Assembly: GCA_000442015.1 (NCBI GenBank)
Contig: KE560897.1
Coordinates: 1 to 58,035 of the forward strand
Reading direction: 5' to 3'
DNA from: Rozella allomycis CSF55
Taxonomy: Eukaryota > Rozellomycota
DNA length: 58,035 nt
Positions 1-14,175 of the stretch are shown piece by piece (positions within the stretch are counted from its first letter, which is position 1; each line of letters opens with the position of its first letter). The position numbers and the translations under genes were made by a program. Below the pieces are notes generated by a model. It saw nothing but the letters and a program-made list of their open reading frames with translations. It made no database searches and was not told where the DNA came from.

Positions 1-1242
1 TTACTTAAATAAACTTTTTTTACTAATTAAAAAAAAAAATTTAAAAAAAATATAAAAATAAGCTACTTTAACTTTATTTTGCGTCATCTTTTCCACTAAA
101 AGCATGAGGTCTGGATAATTAGTCTGATTTAAATCAAGAACCATTTTCCTTTTCCATTTTCGTCTCCTCACTACGTTGGTCATTCCTTGCTCACAGGAAA
201 AATTACTCCAATCAGTATCGCCATATTCCCAGTCAGGGCCAACAACTCTTTCCCAGCAATTCTCAACCCAACGCCAACCGCGGGGTAAAATAAAAGCTTC
301 TTTCGGCAAATATATGGATCCGGATTGGTCACTCCAAAGTCCTCTTTCGGTTGTAAACAAGTGAGGTTGCCAATTAAGGCCAATCCACCATCTTTGATTC
401 TCGTAAGTTGAAACTGTTCGCTCAAAGATGGTTCCTTTAGGATCGTATTTCAAAGTGCAACCAGACAATTCCTCGATAATAGATGGTGATGTTAACTCTC
501 TGCGAAGAATGCACTTTAATATTTTGCCTTGAATCCTGCCAAATAGAGACATTGTGCACCTCAAGAAATCAGGAAAATAGAACCATATCAGTGCGTAATA
601 ACCAGCAAATAGAAATATATAATTGTATGGAATATAAAGATATGCGAATGTTAGTGGAAAAAGTAATCCGATTAAAAGGGAAAGTGTGTGTAGCGTTTCT
701 TTTCTGTTAGACCAATCAAGGCTATCGAAAAACAGAAATACAACTTCAATTACTCCAATAGTTTTCTCAAGAGTATTCTGACCTAATTGTACTAATGCTA
801 ACATCGAGCGACTATTTTGCGAGAAACTCCTTTTCCTCTTTCTTTCCTCTCCTTTAAGAGTAGAGTGGACTTCCGATTCTGTGCTTAAAACTAAATCAGC
901 ATTCAAAAAATCTGGAAAAACAGGCTTCGTAACATCAGAAATGGGAGTTTGGTCAAAATGATTTAACAATCGTTTTCTATTCGGAATACCTGCCAGTTTA
1001 AATTGTGCGTACGAATAGTGGAATAATATTACGTGAGGAAGAAATATAACCAATCTGAAATCGATACAAAGCGATGTAAAAATGATCAAGTAAAGGAAGC
1101 CTTCCCATTTTCTTTCCAAAGCTAAAATTTCCTGGACGAATAATTGCAATTCGATAAGAACATCTAATCTGACCAAAAGACGATTCAAATTTCTGGGAGT
1201 TTCTATGAAAGATCTAATCAATTGCTCGAATTGTTCTGACAT
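1..1242 (-). CDS. Pex30/Pex24-like membrane protein with dysferlin domain
   Basis: Predicted 413-aa membrane protein of the fungal Pex23/Pex24/Pex30 group, which shapes ER subdomains and regulates peroxisome formation. Hydrophobic segments lie at about residues 47-75 and 184-225, the reticulon-like part. Residues 280-365 form a DysF-type domain rich in Trp, with WWIGLNW, GLWSDQSG, LPRGWRW and GPDWEYGDTDW followed by a basic RRRKWKRK. ATG at 1240-1242. The stop lies at the very edge of the window (1-3). A possible last intron (GTAGCT to TTAG, about 44 nt) would place the stop directly after residue 392, which would remove an odd Phe-rich tail. Family assignment rests on the DysF domain; the exact orthologue is not decided. 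Confidence 0.75.
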   Translation of the reverse strand: MSEQFEQLIRSFIETPRNLNRLLVRLDVLIELQLFVQEILALERKWEGFLYLIIFTSLCIDFRLVIFLPHVILFHYSYAQFKLAGIPNRKRLLNHFDQTPISDVTKPVFPDFLNADLVLSTESEVHSTLKGEERKRKRSFSQNSRSMLALVQLGQNTLEKTIGVIEVVFLFFDSLDWSNRKETLHTLSLLIGLLFPLTFAYLYIPYNYIFLFAGYYALIWFYFPDFLRCTMSLFGRIQGKILKCILRRELTSPSIIEELSGCTLKYDPKGTIFERTVSTYENQRWWIGLNWQPHLFTTERGLWSDQSGSIYLPKEAFILPRGWRWVENCWERVVGPDWEYGDTDWSNFSCEQGMTNVVRRRKWKRKMVLDLNQTNYPDLMLLVEKMTQNKVKVAYFYIFFKFFFLISKKSLFK

Positions 1243-1299
1243 GGGGTGTTAAGCTTTAAGGATGAGTTATCGGAAATCATCTAAATTAAGTAACAACCT

Positions 1300-1938
1300 T
1301 TATTTTTTGCTTTTAATTTGTTTGACAATTGGGTCTATAAATTTGCTTACAAATTTCTCTGCGGACTGAATTCCCTAGGTTGATTAATCTACACTACTTT
1401 ACCTCGTAATGATATATAGCACCAACTAAGGCCGCGACTGCTTGTGCTCCAACTATCTTTGGATTATGATTAGTGCCTTCAAAATCAGTAAATCGAACCA
1501 ATTCCGGTATCATCAGATTTGTTGCCACAATTGACAGAACATGTCGACTCCTGTACAGTTCATTCCTTTGAAAATCTAAAATATTCGATTCTTCAATATC
1601 TCCAGTATGCTTTTTAATTCCATAGAATTCAAGGAAAGTGGTTCCTATTACTTCAATATCATTAAATTACCAATATAGTTTAATCTATCATTGTGTGATG
1701 CCTCTCCGTTATAATGTGATTTATGTGTTAGTATCTGTATAATAAGTTCTGACGGGTAATGGGATATTCCTGCTTCCTTGGCAAAAATGCTGGTGTCTTT
1801 GTCTAGTTCAATGGCGTTCTTATTTAAATCGTTTGCATAGACATGCGGTAGGAAACTAGAAAATGAATTTGATTTAATGACATTAAATAGCGCACAGTTG
1901 TGTGAGAAAAGTAATTTACGTCTAAAAACGGTAAGCAT
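1300..1938 (-). CDS. Mitochondrial ribosomal protein with RNase III fold (mL44/mL57-like)
   Basis: Three exons with introns at 1645-1670 (26 nt) and 1375-1402 (28 nt), giving 194 aa in frame. The N-terminus looks like a mitochondrial presequence (MLTVFRRKLLFSHNCALF). The core has the RNase III-fold helix pattern LIIQILTHKSHYNG followed by NDRLNYIGTTFLEFYG. In active RNase III enzymes this second motif is NERLEFLGD; the acidic catalytic residues are replaced here. The C-terminal part has the matching helix GAQAVAALVGAIYHYEGIQSA. An inactive RNase III fold plus a presequence fits the mitoribosomal large-subunit proteins mL44 or mL57. The spliced reading rescues a C-terminus that would otherwise stop just after exon 2. 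Confidence 0.7.
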
Positions 1939-2167
1939 CGATTCAGAAATTTCTGATAGTTAGACCTGAGAAAGTTTTTTTATAAAATAACGCATTATAA
2001 AGCTCGTCGTTTTAATAATCTGTATTTATTGATCGTAGACAAATATCATAATCAAAATCATCCAAATATGTACAGTTGTGACATGTGAACGATCAGTAAA
2101 TGTACTTTAACAAATAGAATAATAATTAGTAAACTTCACCATGCTTTATTTATTAAATCATGGATCA

Positions 2168-2574
2168 TTAGATTAGAAGTTTTTCGATTTGGTTCTTGAT
2201 GTTCATAATCTGCGACTTCAAATCAGATCCTTCATTAGTAGTGATAGAGGCCGCAATAACAGGTCTTGAAACACCGCAAGCTCTTCCGAGCGCCTGCTTT
2301 GATGGCACAAAAACGTATGGAACATTTTTATCTTCGCACAACAATGGCAAATGAAGCAAGATTTCCAAAGGCTCGGTGTCGGCAGCCATGACAATAAATT
2401 CAGCAATACCTCTGTTCAACGTCTTGGTAACTAATTGTCACAAGTGGGAGTATGCTTACCTTCGTTGGCTCCTTTGCGAAGTTGTTTAAAGTGGGACGCT
2501 TGTTGCACAAGGTCGAGCATGGTGTTTGTGAGTGTATCGTCTGCAAGTGGGAACGCTTTTGGATTGACTGACAT
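2168..2574 (-). CDS. SNU13: SNU13 / 15.5K, L7Ae-family snRNP and snoRNP protein
   Basis: Binds kink-turns in U4 snRNA and box C/D snoRNAs, so it serves both the spliceosome and rRNA methylation. Two exons split by a 29-nt intron (2431-2459) give 125 aa, the usual length. The characteristic run is clear: [17 protein letters not shown] (ends exon 1), [40 protein letters not shown] and [19 protein letters not shown]. Start at 2572-2574. The ATG directly follows a probable 28-nt intron in the 5' leader (2575-2602). The gene is divergent from MED8, about 220 bp away, so the two may share a promoter region. Confidence 0.95.
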
Positions 2575-2602
2575 CTGTGTTTAATATAAGCGTATTTGAT
2601 AC
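2575..2602 (-). other. Probable 5'-leader intron of SNU13
   Basis: A 28-nt unit begins GTATCA and ends CACAG immediately before the SNU13 ATG. It matches the size and ends of the coding introns in this window. Its removal is inferred from pattern only, because no reading frame tests it. Confidence 0.5.
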
Positions 2603-2797
2603 CTGTAAAGTTTTTTGAATGTGGCTTGGCTCTTGTTGACCCCAGCATTTCACTATGCGGAATTCGTCTCCTGAATTCCATGTGACTTTTAATCAATGAA
2701 TTTAATTGGCAATGATGATCATCACAATGTAATAACTTATTATGCTTTTCTAGTATAATTGTTGCCAAAAGTCTAAAAGTGGCTTTGCCTCAATAGA

Positions 2798-3313
2798 ATG
2801 AAAGGCCAGCACCAATACCTATCCTTGCGTTCCAGATTTATTAAACTGCAAGAATCGCTTCATTTCTTTATACAGGACACCATGCAGAATCCCCTCGTTT
2901 GGAGCGACTCTCTTGATCGGTTTAATCTTCTATCTTCACAGTTCTACAACTTGCTGTATGAGCTGACTCCCGAACTAAAGAATGAAGCTATATTCCCTAT
3001 AAAGACTCTGCCCGACCCGAATATCATACCGAATGTGTTTATGCGTACAAGATTGATACCTGAGATTGAAGATTATCATAAAGAGCTGGAAATGGTTGAT
3101 GATAGTGTTAAAGATGATGAAGCTTTTGAAAGATTGGTTGAGGAGCACGATGATGTTTGTAAAAAACTGATTATGGCGTTTGATGAATTGTCTGATGAGT
3201 ATCACCTGCAGGATAGGGGTAAAGTGGACATCAAAACCAGTGTGAATAAGGAAGAGCCTGATGAGAGATTGTTGGATATACTTAAATACATGAATACAGG
3301 GGGAGTTGAATAG
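2798..3313 (+). CDS. MED8: Mediator complex subunit 8
   Basis: Intronless ORF of 171 aa. The N-terminal half is a helical segment (RSRFIKLQESLHFFIQD, then LDRFNLLSSQFYNLLYELT), followed by the Med8-typical link with FPIKTLPDP, IIPNVFMRTRLIPEIEDY and an acidic helix. MED8 belongs to the Mediator head module, which bridges activators and RNA polymerase II. The assignment rests on the order of the coiled helices and the conserved MRTRLIPEIE segment. It is divergent from SNU13. The C-terminus is short compared with animal MED8, as in fungi. Confidence 0.7.
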   Translation: MKGQHQYLSLRSRFIKLQESLHFFIQDTMQNPLVWSDSLDRFNLLSSQFYNLLYELTPELKNEAIFPIKTLPDPNIIPNVFMRTRLIPEIEDYHKELEMVDDSVKDDEAFERLVEEHDDVCKKLIMAFDELSDEYHLQDRGKVDIKTSVNKEEPDERLLDILKYMNTGGVE

Positions 3314-3393
3314 ATTTTTGAATTGTATTACTTTCCAAATAAATGACATGAAATTCATAACATCGCAAAAAGTATTGTTTTTCAATGAATTTA

Positions 3394-5791
<2,398 letters not shown>

Positions 5792-5896
5792 CAATAAATG
5801 CTATTAATCAATAGTATTACATGACTAATGATTACATGGGTATTTTAATGATCAGCTGAAATTCATCAACTTTATTGGAAAAGTGAAATTACGGAA

Positions 5897-6150
5897 ATGT
5901 TTGTCGATCCAGGTGCAAGAGCTCGTTTCTTATTTAGCCACAGCAAAGGTATTTCCAATACAATGATTGGAACAATGTGCTTAACAATGTGGTTATTTGC
6001 GTATGTGGACTACAGAATTAGAAAGGGAGGTAAAATTGTTTCATTTCATTTTAATTCTAGTTGGTGCAGAGAATCCAGGTATTCAATTAATTAAAAATAT
6101 CAAATATAGGTCCAGGCGCTGCTCATGTCTTCAATCAACGTTACTGGTAA
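5897..6150 (+). CDS. Small single-pass membrane protein, unknown
   Basis: Three exons with two 31-nt introns (about 6031-6061 and 6080-6110) give 63 aa in frame, ending QRYW. One hydrophobic helix lies near residues 19-37 (ISNTMIGTMCLTMWLFAYV) between a basic N-terminal part and a Gly/Pro-rich tail (GAENPGPGAAH). The size and one-helix layout resemble accessory subunits of mitochondrial inner-membrane complexes, but I do not recognise it. It is divergent from DRC1, about 105 bp away. Confidence 0.6.
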
Positions 6151-6203
6151 TAAAACTGGTTATGAAAGCGTTAAAATTGAAGTGTTTAAAATAATATGTT
6201 TTA

Positions 6204-8224
6204 TTAACGTCTGTCGTTTGTTCCACTCTTTCTCTTTCCTGAAAACAAATGTTTTGGCTTTGATTCAACGTAAATACGATCAGCCTCACCTCTGGTACCC
6301 TTGAGTCCTCTTTGTTGTTTCTTTTGAATAGCCTTGAGTGCCTTCATAACAGAAGCATTCTTCACACCTGTAAGAGATTTGCCCATAAGTGGTTTCTTGC
6401 GAGTAGCTTCTTCAACTTGCATTTCATCATCAGAGTCGCTGGAACGTTTTCTCTTGACAATTGATTCTTCCATTGGAGTGGCATCCAAGCCGAGTTTCTC
6501 CAAAGAATCTTTAACAGTTTTGAAGGAAACTGATCTTGCTTTAGCTTTGGCTGAGATCGTAGTACGATTCTTTCCTTTTTCCATTCTGTGTTGTTGAATC
6601 ATGATTTGTTTCTTTTCTCTAATAAGTTTTGCCTTTTCTCTAATTTCTTCCTCTTCTGAATCAATTTCTTCTTCCTCGACAGCGTAAATACCTTGAGCAA
6701 TGAGCTTCTCTTCTTCCTCTTCTAATGCTAAAAGCTTAGCTTCAATGTCTGGATCAATAAAATCTGCAACGTTCTTTCCATCAATAATTTCTGGAATAGG
6801 ATCATATTTCCACTCATCGTTTGATAAAATGTATTTTTCTAACTAATAGATTAAAGGTAAGTTTACTCTTCAAGTCGATGTTGTAAACACCAGCACCACC
6901 ATTCATTTGTTCTAATTCTTTTTCAGTTAATGGTCTATTCGGATCATTTTCTTCAAACACCATTCTGCTCTTGACGCTTTCAGGAATAAATGGAGTTCTT
7001 TGTTTTTGATCTCTTGGTTTTGGAACAGTCAAAGTAATTCTATTCAAAACATCATTAATCTTATTGGTCTTCATTTTAATATCAACGCGGGAAGCCAAAA
7101 GTTTTTCACATGCCTAATTCTGAAATTTCGATAAATTTACTTGTTTCTTAACTTCCATTGTTCCTTCGTCCATCATACAACTCATTTCAACAAAATGGAT
7201 TCCTTCGGTTTTAAGATTCTCAAGGAGCATTCTTGATTCAGGCTTCAATTCATCATATTTGATAACGTCAATCTTGTTAATAACACAGATCATTGGCTTA
7301 TTAGCAAAGAGGGGTTTAACGGTCTCCAAAAGCTTAACTTGTTCAGTAATAGAATAACCACATTGCTCAGAAATATCAATGAAGAACAAAACACAAGCAC
7401 GAAGATGAGCAAGAGCAGTGATGGATTGCATTTCAATTGTATTCATTTCCTCCAATGGATGATCCAAAATACCAGGAGTATCAATCTTAATAAAGGTTTT
7501 CACATTTAATTACCACTTGCCATCTAAGATAGTTGTAATCCATATGACCAACAAACAATGATTTCGTAGTGAAAGCGTATGGTTGAACATCAACTTCAGC
7601 TCTTGTCAACTTGTTCATAAAACTAGATTTTCCAACATTAGGATATCCACACAACAAGAGTGTACGCGTGTTTGGATCAATAGAAGGCAATCTCGCCAAA
7701 TGCTGGCGAATTTGTTCCAAATAAACAAGAGAATCTTTTTGTTTCTTCATAATAGTCGCCATTCTATCTATAATATTTGTAATTATTACCTTCCCAACGC
7801 AGCTCTCTTCAACTGCTTACATCTATAAAGCGAGTCACCAAACTTCAAAAGCCTCACATAATCTTTCCCAACTTGTTCAATCAAATGTCTAGCTGTATTA
7901 ATCTGTCCAAGCGCCAATTTATAATGATCTCTGTCATAAAGAACATTCATCAAATCCGCATAAAATGGATGAACTTCCTACGTATTTTTTCCAAACAATA
8001 ATTACATCTAATTTCGGGAAACTAGTAAGAATTTGATTTAATTTTTCATCAAAAGCATCCTGTGTAAACTTGACCTTGCGCATGTAGAATTTGCGGATAC
8101 GAGAGATTTTGTAATTTGGATGAATAACAGTAGGTGTCTTGCGGTTGGTTTTAGATAAAACTATATCGATAAAATCGGCCGAAGTGGGGACCACTTGAAT
8201 CTTTTTAAAGTTGTATAGAGACAT
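6204..8224 (-). CDS. NOG1: Nucleolar GTP-binding protein 1 (NOG1)
   Basis: GTPase required for 60S ribosomal subunit assembly in the nucleolus. Six exons with introns at 7978-8005, 7764-7789, 7486-7513, 7114-7140 and 6839-6866 (26-28 nt) give 627 aa, normal for the family. G-box motifs are present: [10 protein letters not shown] (P-loop), DTPGILD (switch II) and NKID. The N-terminal NOG helical domain is also clear ([37 protein letters not shown]). The NOG1-specific [18 protein letters not shown] and [20 protein letters not shown] are visible. The C-terminus is acidic then basic and includes the run [18 protein letters not shown]. It lies convergent with the small gene at 5897. Confidence 0.97.
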
Positions 8225-8304
8225 TCAAAAAAATGGAAAATGCAAGCCACCAGAACCGGGGTATGAATGAAGAGTAAAATCAATGATATTTTTGTGTGAT
8301 TTAT

Positions 8305-10964
8305 TTATTTTAATCTTTCGCTATATGAACGGTGCTGGGAAGATAAATTTGGCTTCATATGAAGCATGATTTCACTTTTGAGTCTATTGTGTTCTCGAAT
8401 GGAATTTTCTATTGTTTCTTTCGGCATTAGGCTAAGGTACTTTTCTTTTCCGAGTGTTGTTGTTGAAGCAGCTTTTTGTCTTTGAACAGAAGGCTCTGCT
8501 CTTAAATCGTAAATGCTTTTTCGAATATAAGGTTTTGGAACTCCTAGATTGGAAGGTACATCTTTTGATTCCTTGTTCTTATTACTTGTCGCTTCAGAAG
8601 CATTGTGTTCAATTCTTAAATTTTCATTGATTTGCCTGGACAGATGATTCGAAGATAGATGTGAATGACTTTTGAACCTTTGCACCACCGTGCTGATTTT
8701 TTCCCTCTGAATATTTGACATTGAATGAAATCGTTTATTTAATAAAGCGTTTGCGTTAAAAGAAGTTAATTTTGTTGGTGAACTTGCCCTACTTGTCGCT
8801 CTACTTGCTACTCTGCTTGTTGAGATTCTGTCGTTTGCGTTTTTAATTAATTTTAAGACCTCTAACAGTGAAGTTCTCTTTTCTAATGATTCTCTAATTT
8901 CTAGATTATCTAGAATAGAATATTTCTTTGATTCCTTGACTGGACTTGTTTCTTTTAGTGCATTTCTTTCATCACTTTCAAATTTCACCAATTTAAATTT
9001 ATTGGAATTTTTAAATATAACGTACAGTTTATCTTCAAGGGGATGAAAGTCTAAAGCTGAAATTTCACCATCAAAATCATGGGAATGAACGATTTGATTG
9101 TTTTCTGTTGATATATAGTACCTAATAGTGATTGAAAATCAAATTAATTTTTACAAATTGTTGTCAATTGAAGGAGAAATCAGAAATGTGCCACAAGGGC
9201 TTAAAATTGATTTAGAATTAAATTTTGAAATTAATTTTCTTGAAACCGTACAATCTCTTGGAAAATTTTTGATAGGGATTTGAATTTTTGAAGTGAATCT
9301 CTTTAGTCTTAAATCCAATGGATGAATGACCCCATCATCACATTCAATCAGCAGTTTTTTATTCAAGCATGTCAAGTTTATAATTGAATTCATATCAAAT
9401 GAAAATATATAACTAAATTACTTGAGATAATTCATTGTATGTTTTTATACAATCCCAACCATTTGATGTTCTAATCCATTCTTTAATAATCCCACCCTCA
9501 TCTGCAGAACAAAAATTCTTTGAGTCTTTATTAAAGATTAAATGCTTTATTGGCTTGGAATTTGCTTTTAATGTACAAACAAAACCCAAGGAAATCTTTA
9601 TCCCATCAAAATTTATCAAGTAATACAATATTTCACCATTCTTTGTTCCAATGAGGATATAATTTCTAGAATACAATAACCAAAACATTTCTACTCAAAA
9701 TTCTCATAAATGAATAAAATGAAGCAAGAATCTTTTATTTCAATTTTCTCAATTAAATATCCAGTTTCAGAGTTCCAAAAATAGATCTGACCATTCTCGC
9801 AACAAGCCGCAATAATTCTTTAAACTCTTCTAATTAAATTTACTGATCATTAAATGAAATGTCAAAATTAAAGATTCTTTCAAATACTTTTAATATTTCT
9901 TCCCTTTCTTTAATTAAAGCTAAAAATCCATCATTTTCGTTATTAAAACATGAGACACAAAATTCACCATAAGAACTAAATTTTAATCCTTTGCATGATC
10001 TTTTTCATATATCTAAATATAAATACTTTGCTTTTTGTTCAATTAGTCTCTCTTCTTTTGATCTTTTCGGAATTGAAACAATTTCCCCTGGATTTCTTCG
10101 TTTTATCTTTCATTTCTACTGATGCACTTTACTTCAATGTCTTTTTTCATTATATCCTCTACGATTTCAATGTTTTCTCTTTCGTTGATTCCCTCTTCAA
10201 GTTTTTCCTCTATAAGTTCAGTCTTTTCTAATTTAAGGTTTCTCTTTATTCCACATTAATTATTTTACAAAAAGCAATCCTTCAAAGCGACCCTTTCATT
10301 TTCTTTAATAGCCATAAATGGTACTGACATTATTTCATCTATTTTTAATTTGTTCCTTTTTGTATAAAGTTTAAATGCCTTTAATTTGACCTATTTCCTT
10401 TATTGCAATCTTTATACATTCTTTTCTATCGTCTTTTCTTTCAATTTACAAAATGCCCAACATAGAGGCGCACAATACTCGCTACCGAGTAACCCATTAA
10501 ATATCTCTATAAATAGCGTTGCATTGTTTATCAAACTTGAAATATCGGCCTTTAATTTTTCACAATCAATCCATGAAATCTCCAGTTTTTCGTCTAATCC
10601 CACCATGGCATCCTTTTATGAATTCATATAGCAGCCATACTTTCATAACAATAGGTTCCACATTTTTCTCCATTTGCTTATTTTCATCCCACATAATGTA
10701 TATTTTAGCAAAAAAGTTTCTCATTCCGCCATGATATTCGATGCCATTGAGGCACAATTCTTTAATTAACAAGCATTGCTTCACATTTTCAGCCTCTTCA
10801 ACTCTATCAAGATTAACTTGCGCCGGATTAGAATTCCCAATTCTGCTTCGTAGATGATTAACAAATGTCAAAGACACTTTAGCCGGTCCGGATTGTAATC
10901 TTCTCTTTGGTGGATTTGCTGGTGGTGGCGGTATAGAAAGAGAAAAAATTCTTTCAACAGACAT
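8305..10964 (-). CDS. WD40-repeat protein with N-terminal C2-like region (jouberin-like?)
   Basis: A multi-exon gene read by joining exons over at least seven 26-33 nt introns. The N-terminus (MSVERIFSLSIPPPPANPPKRR) leads into a globular part ending near PLCWAFCKLKEK. An acidic linker follows, then WD40-like blades such as GLKFSSYGEFCVSCF, IIAACCENGQIYFWNSE, ILIGTKNGEILYYL, NFCSADEGGIIKEWI and EISALDFHPLEDKLYVIF. The tail of about 230 aa is Ser-rich and basic. The domain order recalls jouberin/AHI1 but that is a weak guess. Two junctions are unresolved: near 9690 no GT donor fits, and at about 9388-9420 only a non-AG acceptor keeps frame. It may be disrupted or use unusual splice sites. Confidence 0.55.
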
Positions 10965-11058
10965 TCCAATTTCCAAAACAATAACAAAATAAAATCTTAA
11001 ATAAAGCGAGAATGTATTTGTAATTGCTGGCTTTAGCATTTTCCCAGCCACTGAAAAT

Positions 11059-13420
11059 ATGCGTATTAGTGGTAATCCTTCCAAGCGTCGCAAAGGACCA
11101 TCCAGAAAAGAGTTGCGAAAAGAGACTAAAAAATTAATAAAAAATAAAAACAGGTCAGTTGTTAGACAAACCAGTCAGAAACAAGAAGTATTTTCAAAGC
11201 GAGATCAGAATGATAAAAAGAGACGAAATGAGAACACGGAAGACACACGAAATGTATCTGTAGAAAAGAAGAGACGTTATGAGGAAGATGATGAAGAATT
11301 TGGAGATATGAAAATGGAAAAGTTGGCAAAAAAGAATCCAGCCTTGTATGAGCTTTTGAATGAAGAGAAAAACAAGAATAATGATGAAGAGGATGACAAG
11401 ATGATTAAATATTATGGAAAGAAATTGAAAATCAAGGATAAGAAGAAGGTTCCAAAAGGATTTGTTGAAGATGGATTTGAAGATTTGTTCAACTTTTTGA
11501 ATGAGTTTGAAGAAAAGAATCCCAACGAGGAGGATGAAGAAGTTTTTAGTGAAGAAGATGAAGATGTTAGTGGAACAGGAGAAGATGAAGAATCTGAAGA
11601 GGATGGCGAAAGTGATTCTGAAGACGATTTGGAATCAGATCAAGATGATGTAAGCGTTGATGATGATGAAGAAGAATCAAATTTAGAAGATGATGAATCT
11701 TCAGAGGAAGATGACGAGGTATTTGAAGATGAAGAATTTCATGGATTTGACGATGATGAAGCTGCGGAAGAAGAAAAGCCATCAGGTGAACCCAAAGGGA
11801 AATATGTACCCCCACATTTAAGAAAGCAACCTTCAACAAAGTCAGAAGAATATCTAAGACTTCAAAGGCAAATCAATGGCCATTTAAATAGACTTTCAGA
11901 TTCCAACATGGAACCAATCTTTCAGCAATTAGAAACATTCTATCAATCTAATCCAAGACATGACGTGACAGAAATACTTCATAATATAATCACTAATAAT
12001 ATTCTTGGTCCTACATTAATGTTGGATGCTTTTGTTTTAAATTATTCTACATTAATTTCGCTTCTTTATCACACAATTGGTATCGACATTGGAGCATCAC
12101 TCGTCCAACTCTTAGTAGAAAAGTTTGAAACTGAGTGGTCCAGTTTGCCTCCATCTGTCACTGACGACGAATGCATTTCAGATAAGAAATGTTTAAACAT
12201 TTGTTCCTTTCTTTCTCATTTGTTTACTTTGAATGTTGTTTCATCCATCATTATATTCGATATTTTAAATTTAATTCAATCTAGATTGCAAGAATCTGAC
12301 ATGGAGCTGATTTTGAAAATTCTCAAATTATGTGGATTTCAACTTCGTTCAGAAGATCCTTCTGGTTTAAAATCCTTCATTCAAAATATTCAAGAAAAAT
12401 TTAAATCAATTCCACAATCAACTCGTGCAAAATTTTTAATGGAATCCATCAACGACATTAAGAATAACAAAAAGAAACGTATTTTTGATGACTCTATGAT
12501 AATGACAATGCTTAAATTTATTAGAAATACTGTTAAAAACAGATCTTCAACCTTATCTGAGCCGCTTAGAGTCTCGTTGGAAGACATTCACCAAATACAA
12601 ACCAAAGGAAAGTGGTGGCTGGTTGGTGCAAGTTGGGCGGGAAATGAAGCAAAGCCTGATGATACTTATAAAGCTATTCACAATCAAGCAACAGAGAAAT
12701 TAATGGAAAAAGCTAGAATGATGGGAATGAATACCGATGTAAGAAAGAGTATATTTGTCATTCTCATGTCCAGCGAGGTAAATTGATACATAATTGATTA
12801 AACTCAGGACTTTGTGGATGCTTTTGATAGATTTTTGAAACTAAATCTTAAAGATAAACAACAAAGAGACATCATCCGTGTTATTTTAAGATGTTGCGGA
12901 AATGAAAAAATATTTAATCCATATTATGCGCATTTATCACTTCGTTTCTGTCAGCAAAATCATGCGTTCAAAATAACTTTCCAATATTCTTTTTGGGATT
13001 TTTTTAAAGAATTGTCAACTGAAAAAGTTATTTTAAGAAGAATTTCAAATATGGCAAAATTATTGGCATTCTTATTTGGAAACGGTGGACTTTCTCTTTC
13101 GATTCTTAAAGTAACCATTTAAATTTACTGTCATTTAGACAATTGCCTTTGAGAGACTTGATAAACAAACGCTATTATTCCTACAAATTCTGTTTGTTCA
13201 ATTTTTCACTAAACACTCGCATGATTCCATTTCAAAGGCTTTCAAAAATGTTTCTGCTATTCGCGACCTTTTAGATTTGAGAGAAGGAATCGCCTATTTC
13301 TTGACTAAATTTATGGGGCAAGAACTGTCTGTTCCTGTCTCTGATCCAGCATTACTTTCAAAGAATGTTCGAATGGTCAAGAAAATTATAGAAACCGGTG
13401 AAGCTGCATTATTTCAATAA
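11059..13420 (+). CDS. Nucleolar MIF4G-domain protein (NOM1/SGD1 family)
   Basis: Three exons, introns 12778-12807 (30 nt) and 13111-13138 (28 nt), give 767 aa. The N-terminus is lysine/arginine-rich with nucleolar-type signals (KELRKETKKLIKNK). A long Glu/Asp tract fills roughly residues 155-235. Then comes the boundary motif GKYVPPHLRK and a helical MIF4G region (LQRQINGHLNRLSDSNMEPI), ending with KWWLVGASWAGN, typical of this family. The last part, with DFVDAFDRFLKLNLKDKQQR, YAHLSLRFCQ and FTKHS, is the MA3 region. The protein acts in 40S/18S rRNA maturation with the DEAH helicase/eIF4A-III class. It is divergent from the WD40 gene with about 95 bp between the starts. Confidence 0.9.
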
Positions 13421-13523
13421 AATATTTTTCATTTTAAAGTTATCATTAATTATTTTAACCCGTGCTTTGGCCCTTCCCTTATTAGACGTTAGTGTACCCT
13501 GGTAAATTGTGATTTCAATTTCT

Positions 13524-14127
13524 ATGAATCAGCTATTTCGATTTGCGATTCCAATCAGAAACTATTCATTAAATTTAAGTCGGGGGATGGTTATTAAGCC
13601 CTCTCTCACAAGAAGCCTCGATGAATTTTTTGAATCGAAAAACTATTGCCCTCCTTACGATGAAAATTACAGGAGCAATGCTTATGGTATAGCATCTAAA
13701 TTATATTAGAAAAGGAAGACAATGGTCAAGAGTTGAACTCAAGGAAAAATCATTCGAAGATTTGCACAAGCTATGGTTTGTGTGCTTAAAGGAACTAAAC
13801 ATATTAGCTACCCAAAAAGAAGCATGTGTTAAGCAGAATATACCTTTCTGGGGACGAAATAGGACTCGCGTAGTAAAGTGCTAGGTATGTCCAAACTAGG
13901 TGAAAAAGACAATGGCGAATATTAAAAAAGTTTTGCATTTTCGTGACTTGGATTATTGGAGGCAATGGAGAATTGATGAGCATGCCAGGTTAGGCGTTGA
14001 AAGAAATGATGAAATGCTGCAACGAGAAAAGACGTTTATTAACCAACTTCGCTCATTGAAAAAGATCAAATTTTATCGCAGTCTCACTAGAGCATTTAGA
14101 GACCATTCACCATTGTTTGGAGCTTAA
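13524..14127 (+). CDS. Mitochondrial ribosomal protein uL29m (MRPL4/MRPL47)
   Basis: Three exons with introns 13687-13714 (28 nt) and 13870-13899 (30 nt) give 181 aa. The presequence is basic and hydrophobic (MNQLFRFAIPIRNYSLNLSR). The diagnostic uL29m region follows: GRQWSRVELKEKSFEDLHKL, WFVCLKELNILATQKEAC, and after the second intron RVKKTMANIKKVL. Mitochondrial members are longer than bacterial L29 and carry such extensions. The first in-frame ATG after the upstream GTG at 13509 is chosen as start. No regulatory feature is seen. Confidence 0.85.
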
Positions 14128-14175
14128 TAAACTATTTACATAATTAATGTCTATTTTTAGCCATTGGTCCAGATC

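Noticed and set aside
2400-2768. 122-aa minus-strand ORF upstream of SNU13
   Set aside because: It overlaps SNU13 exon 1 in another frame and is His/Ser-rich without family features.
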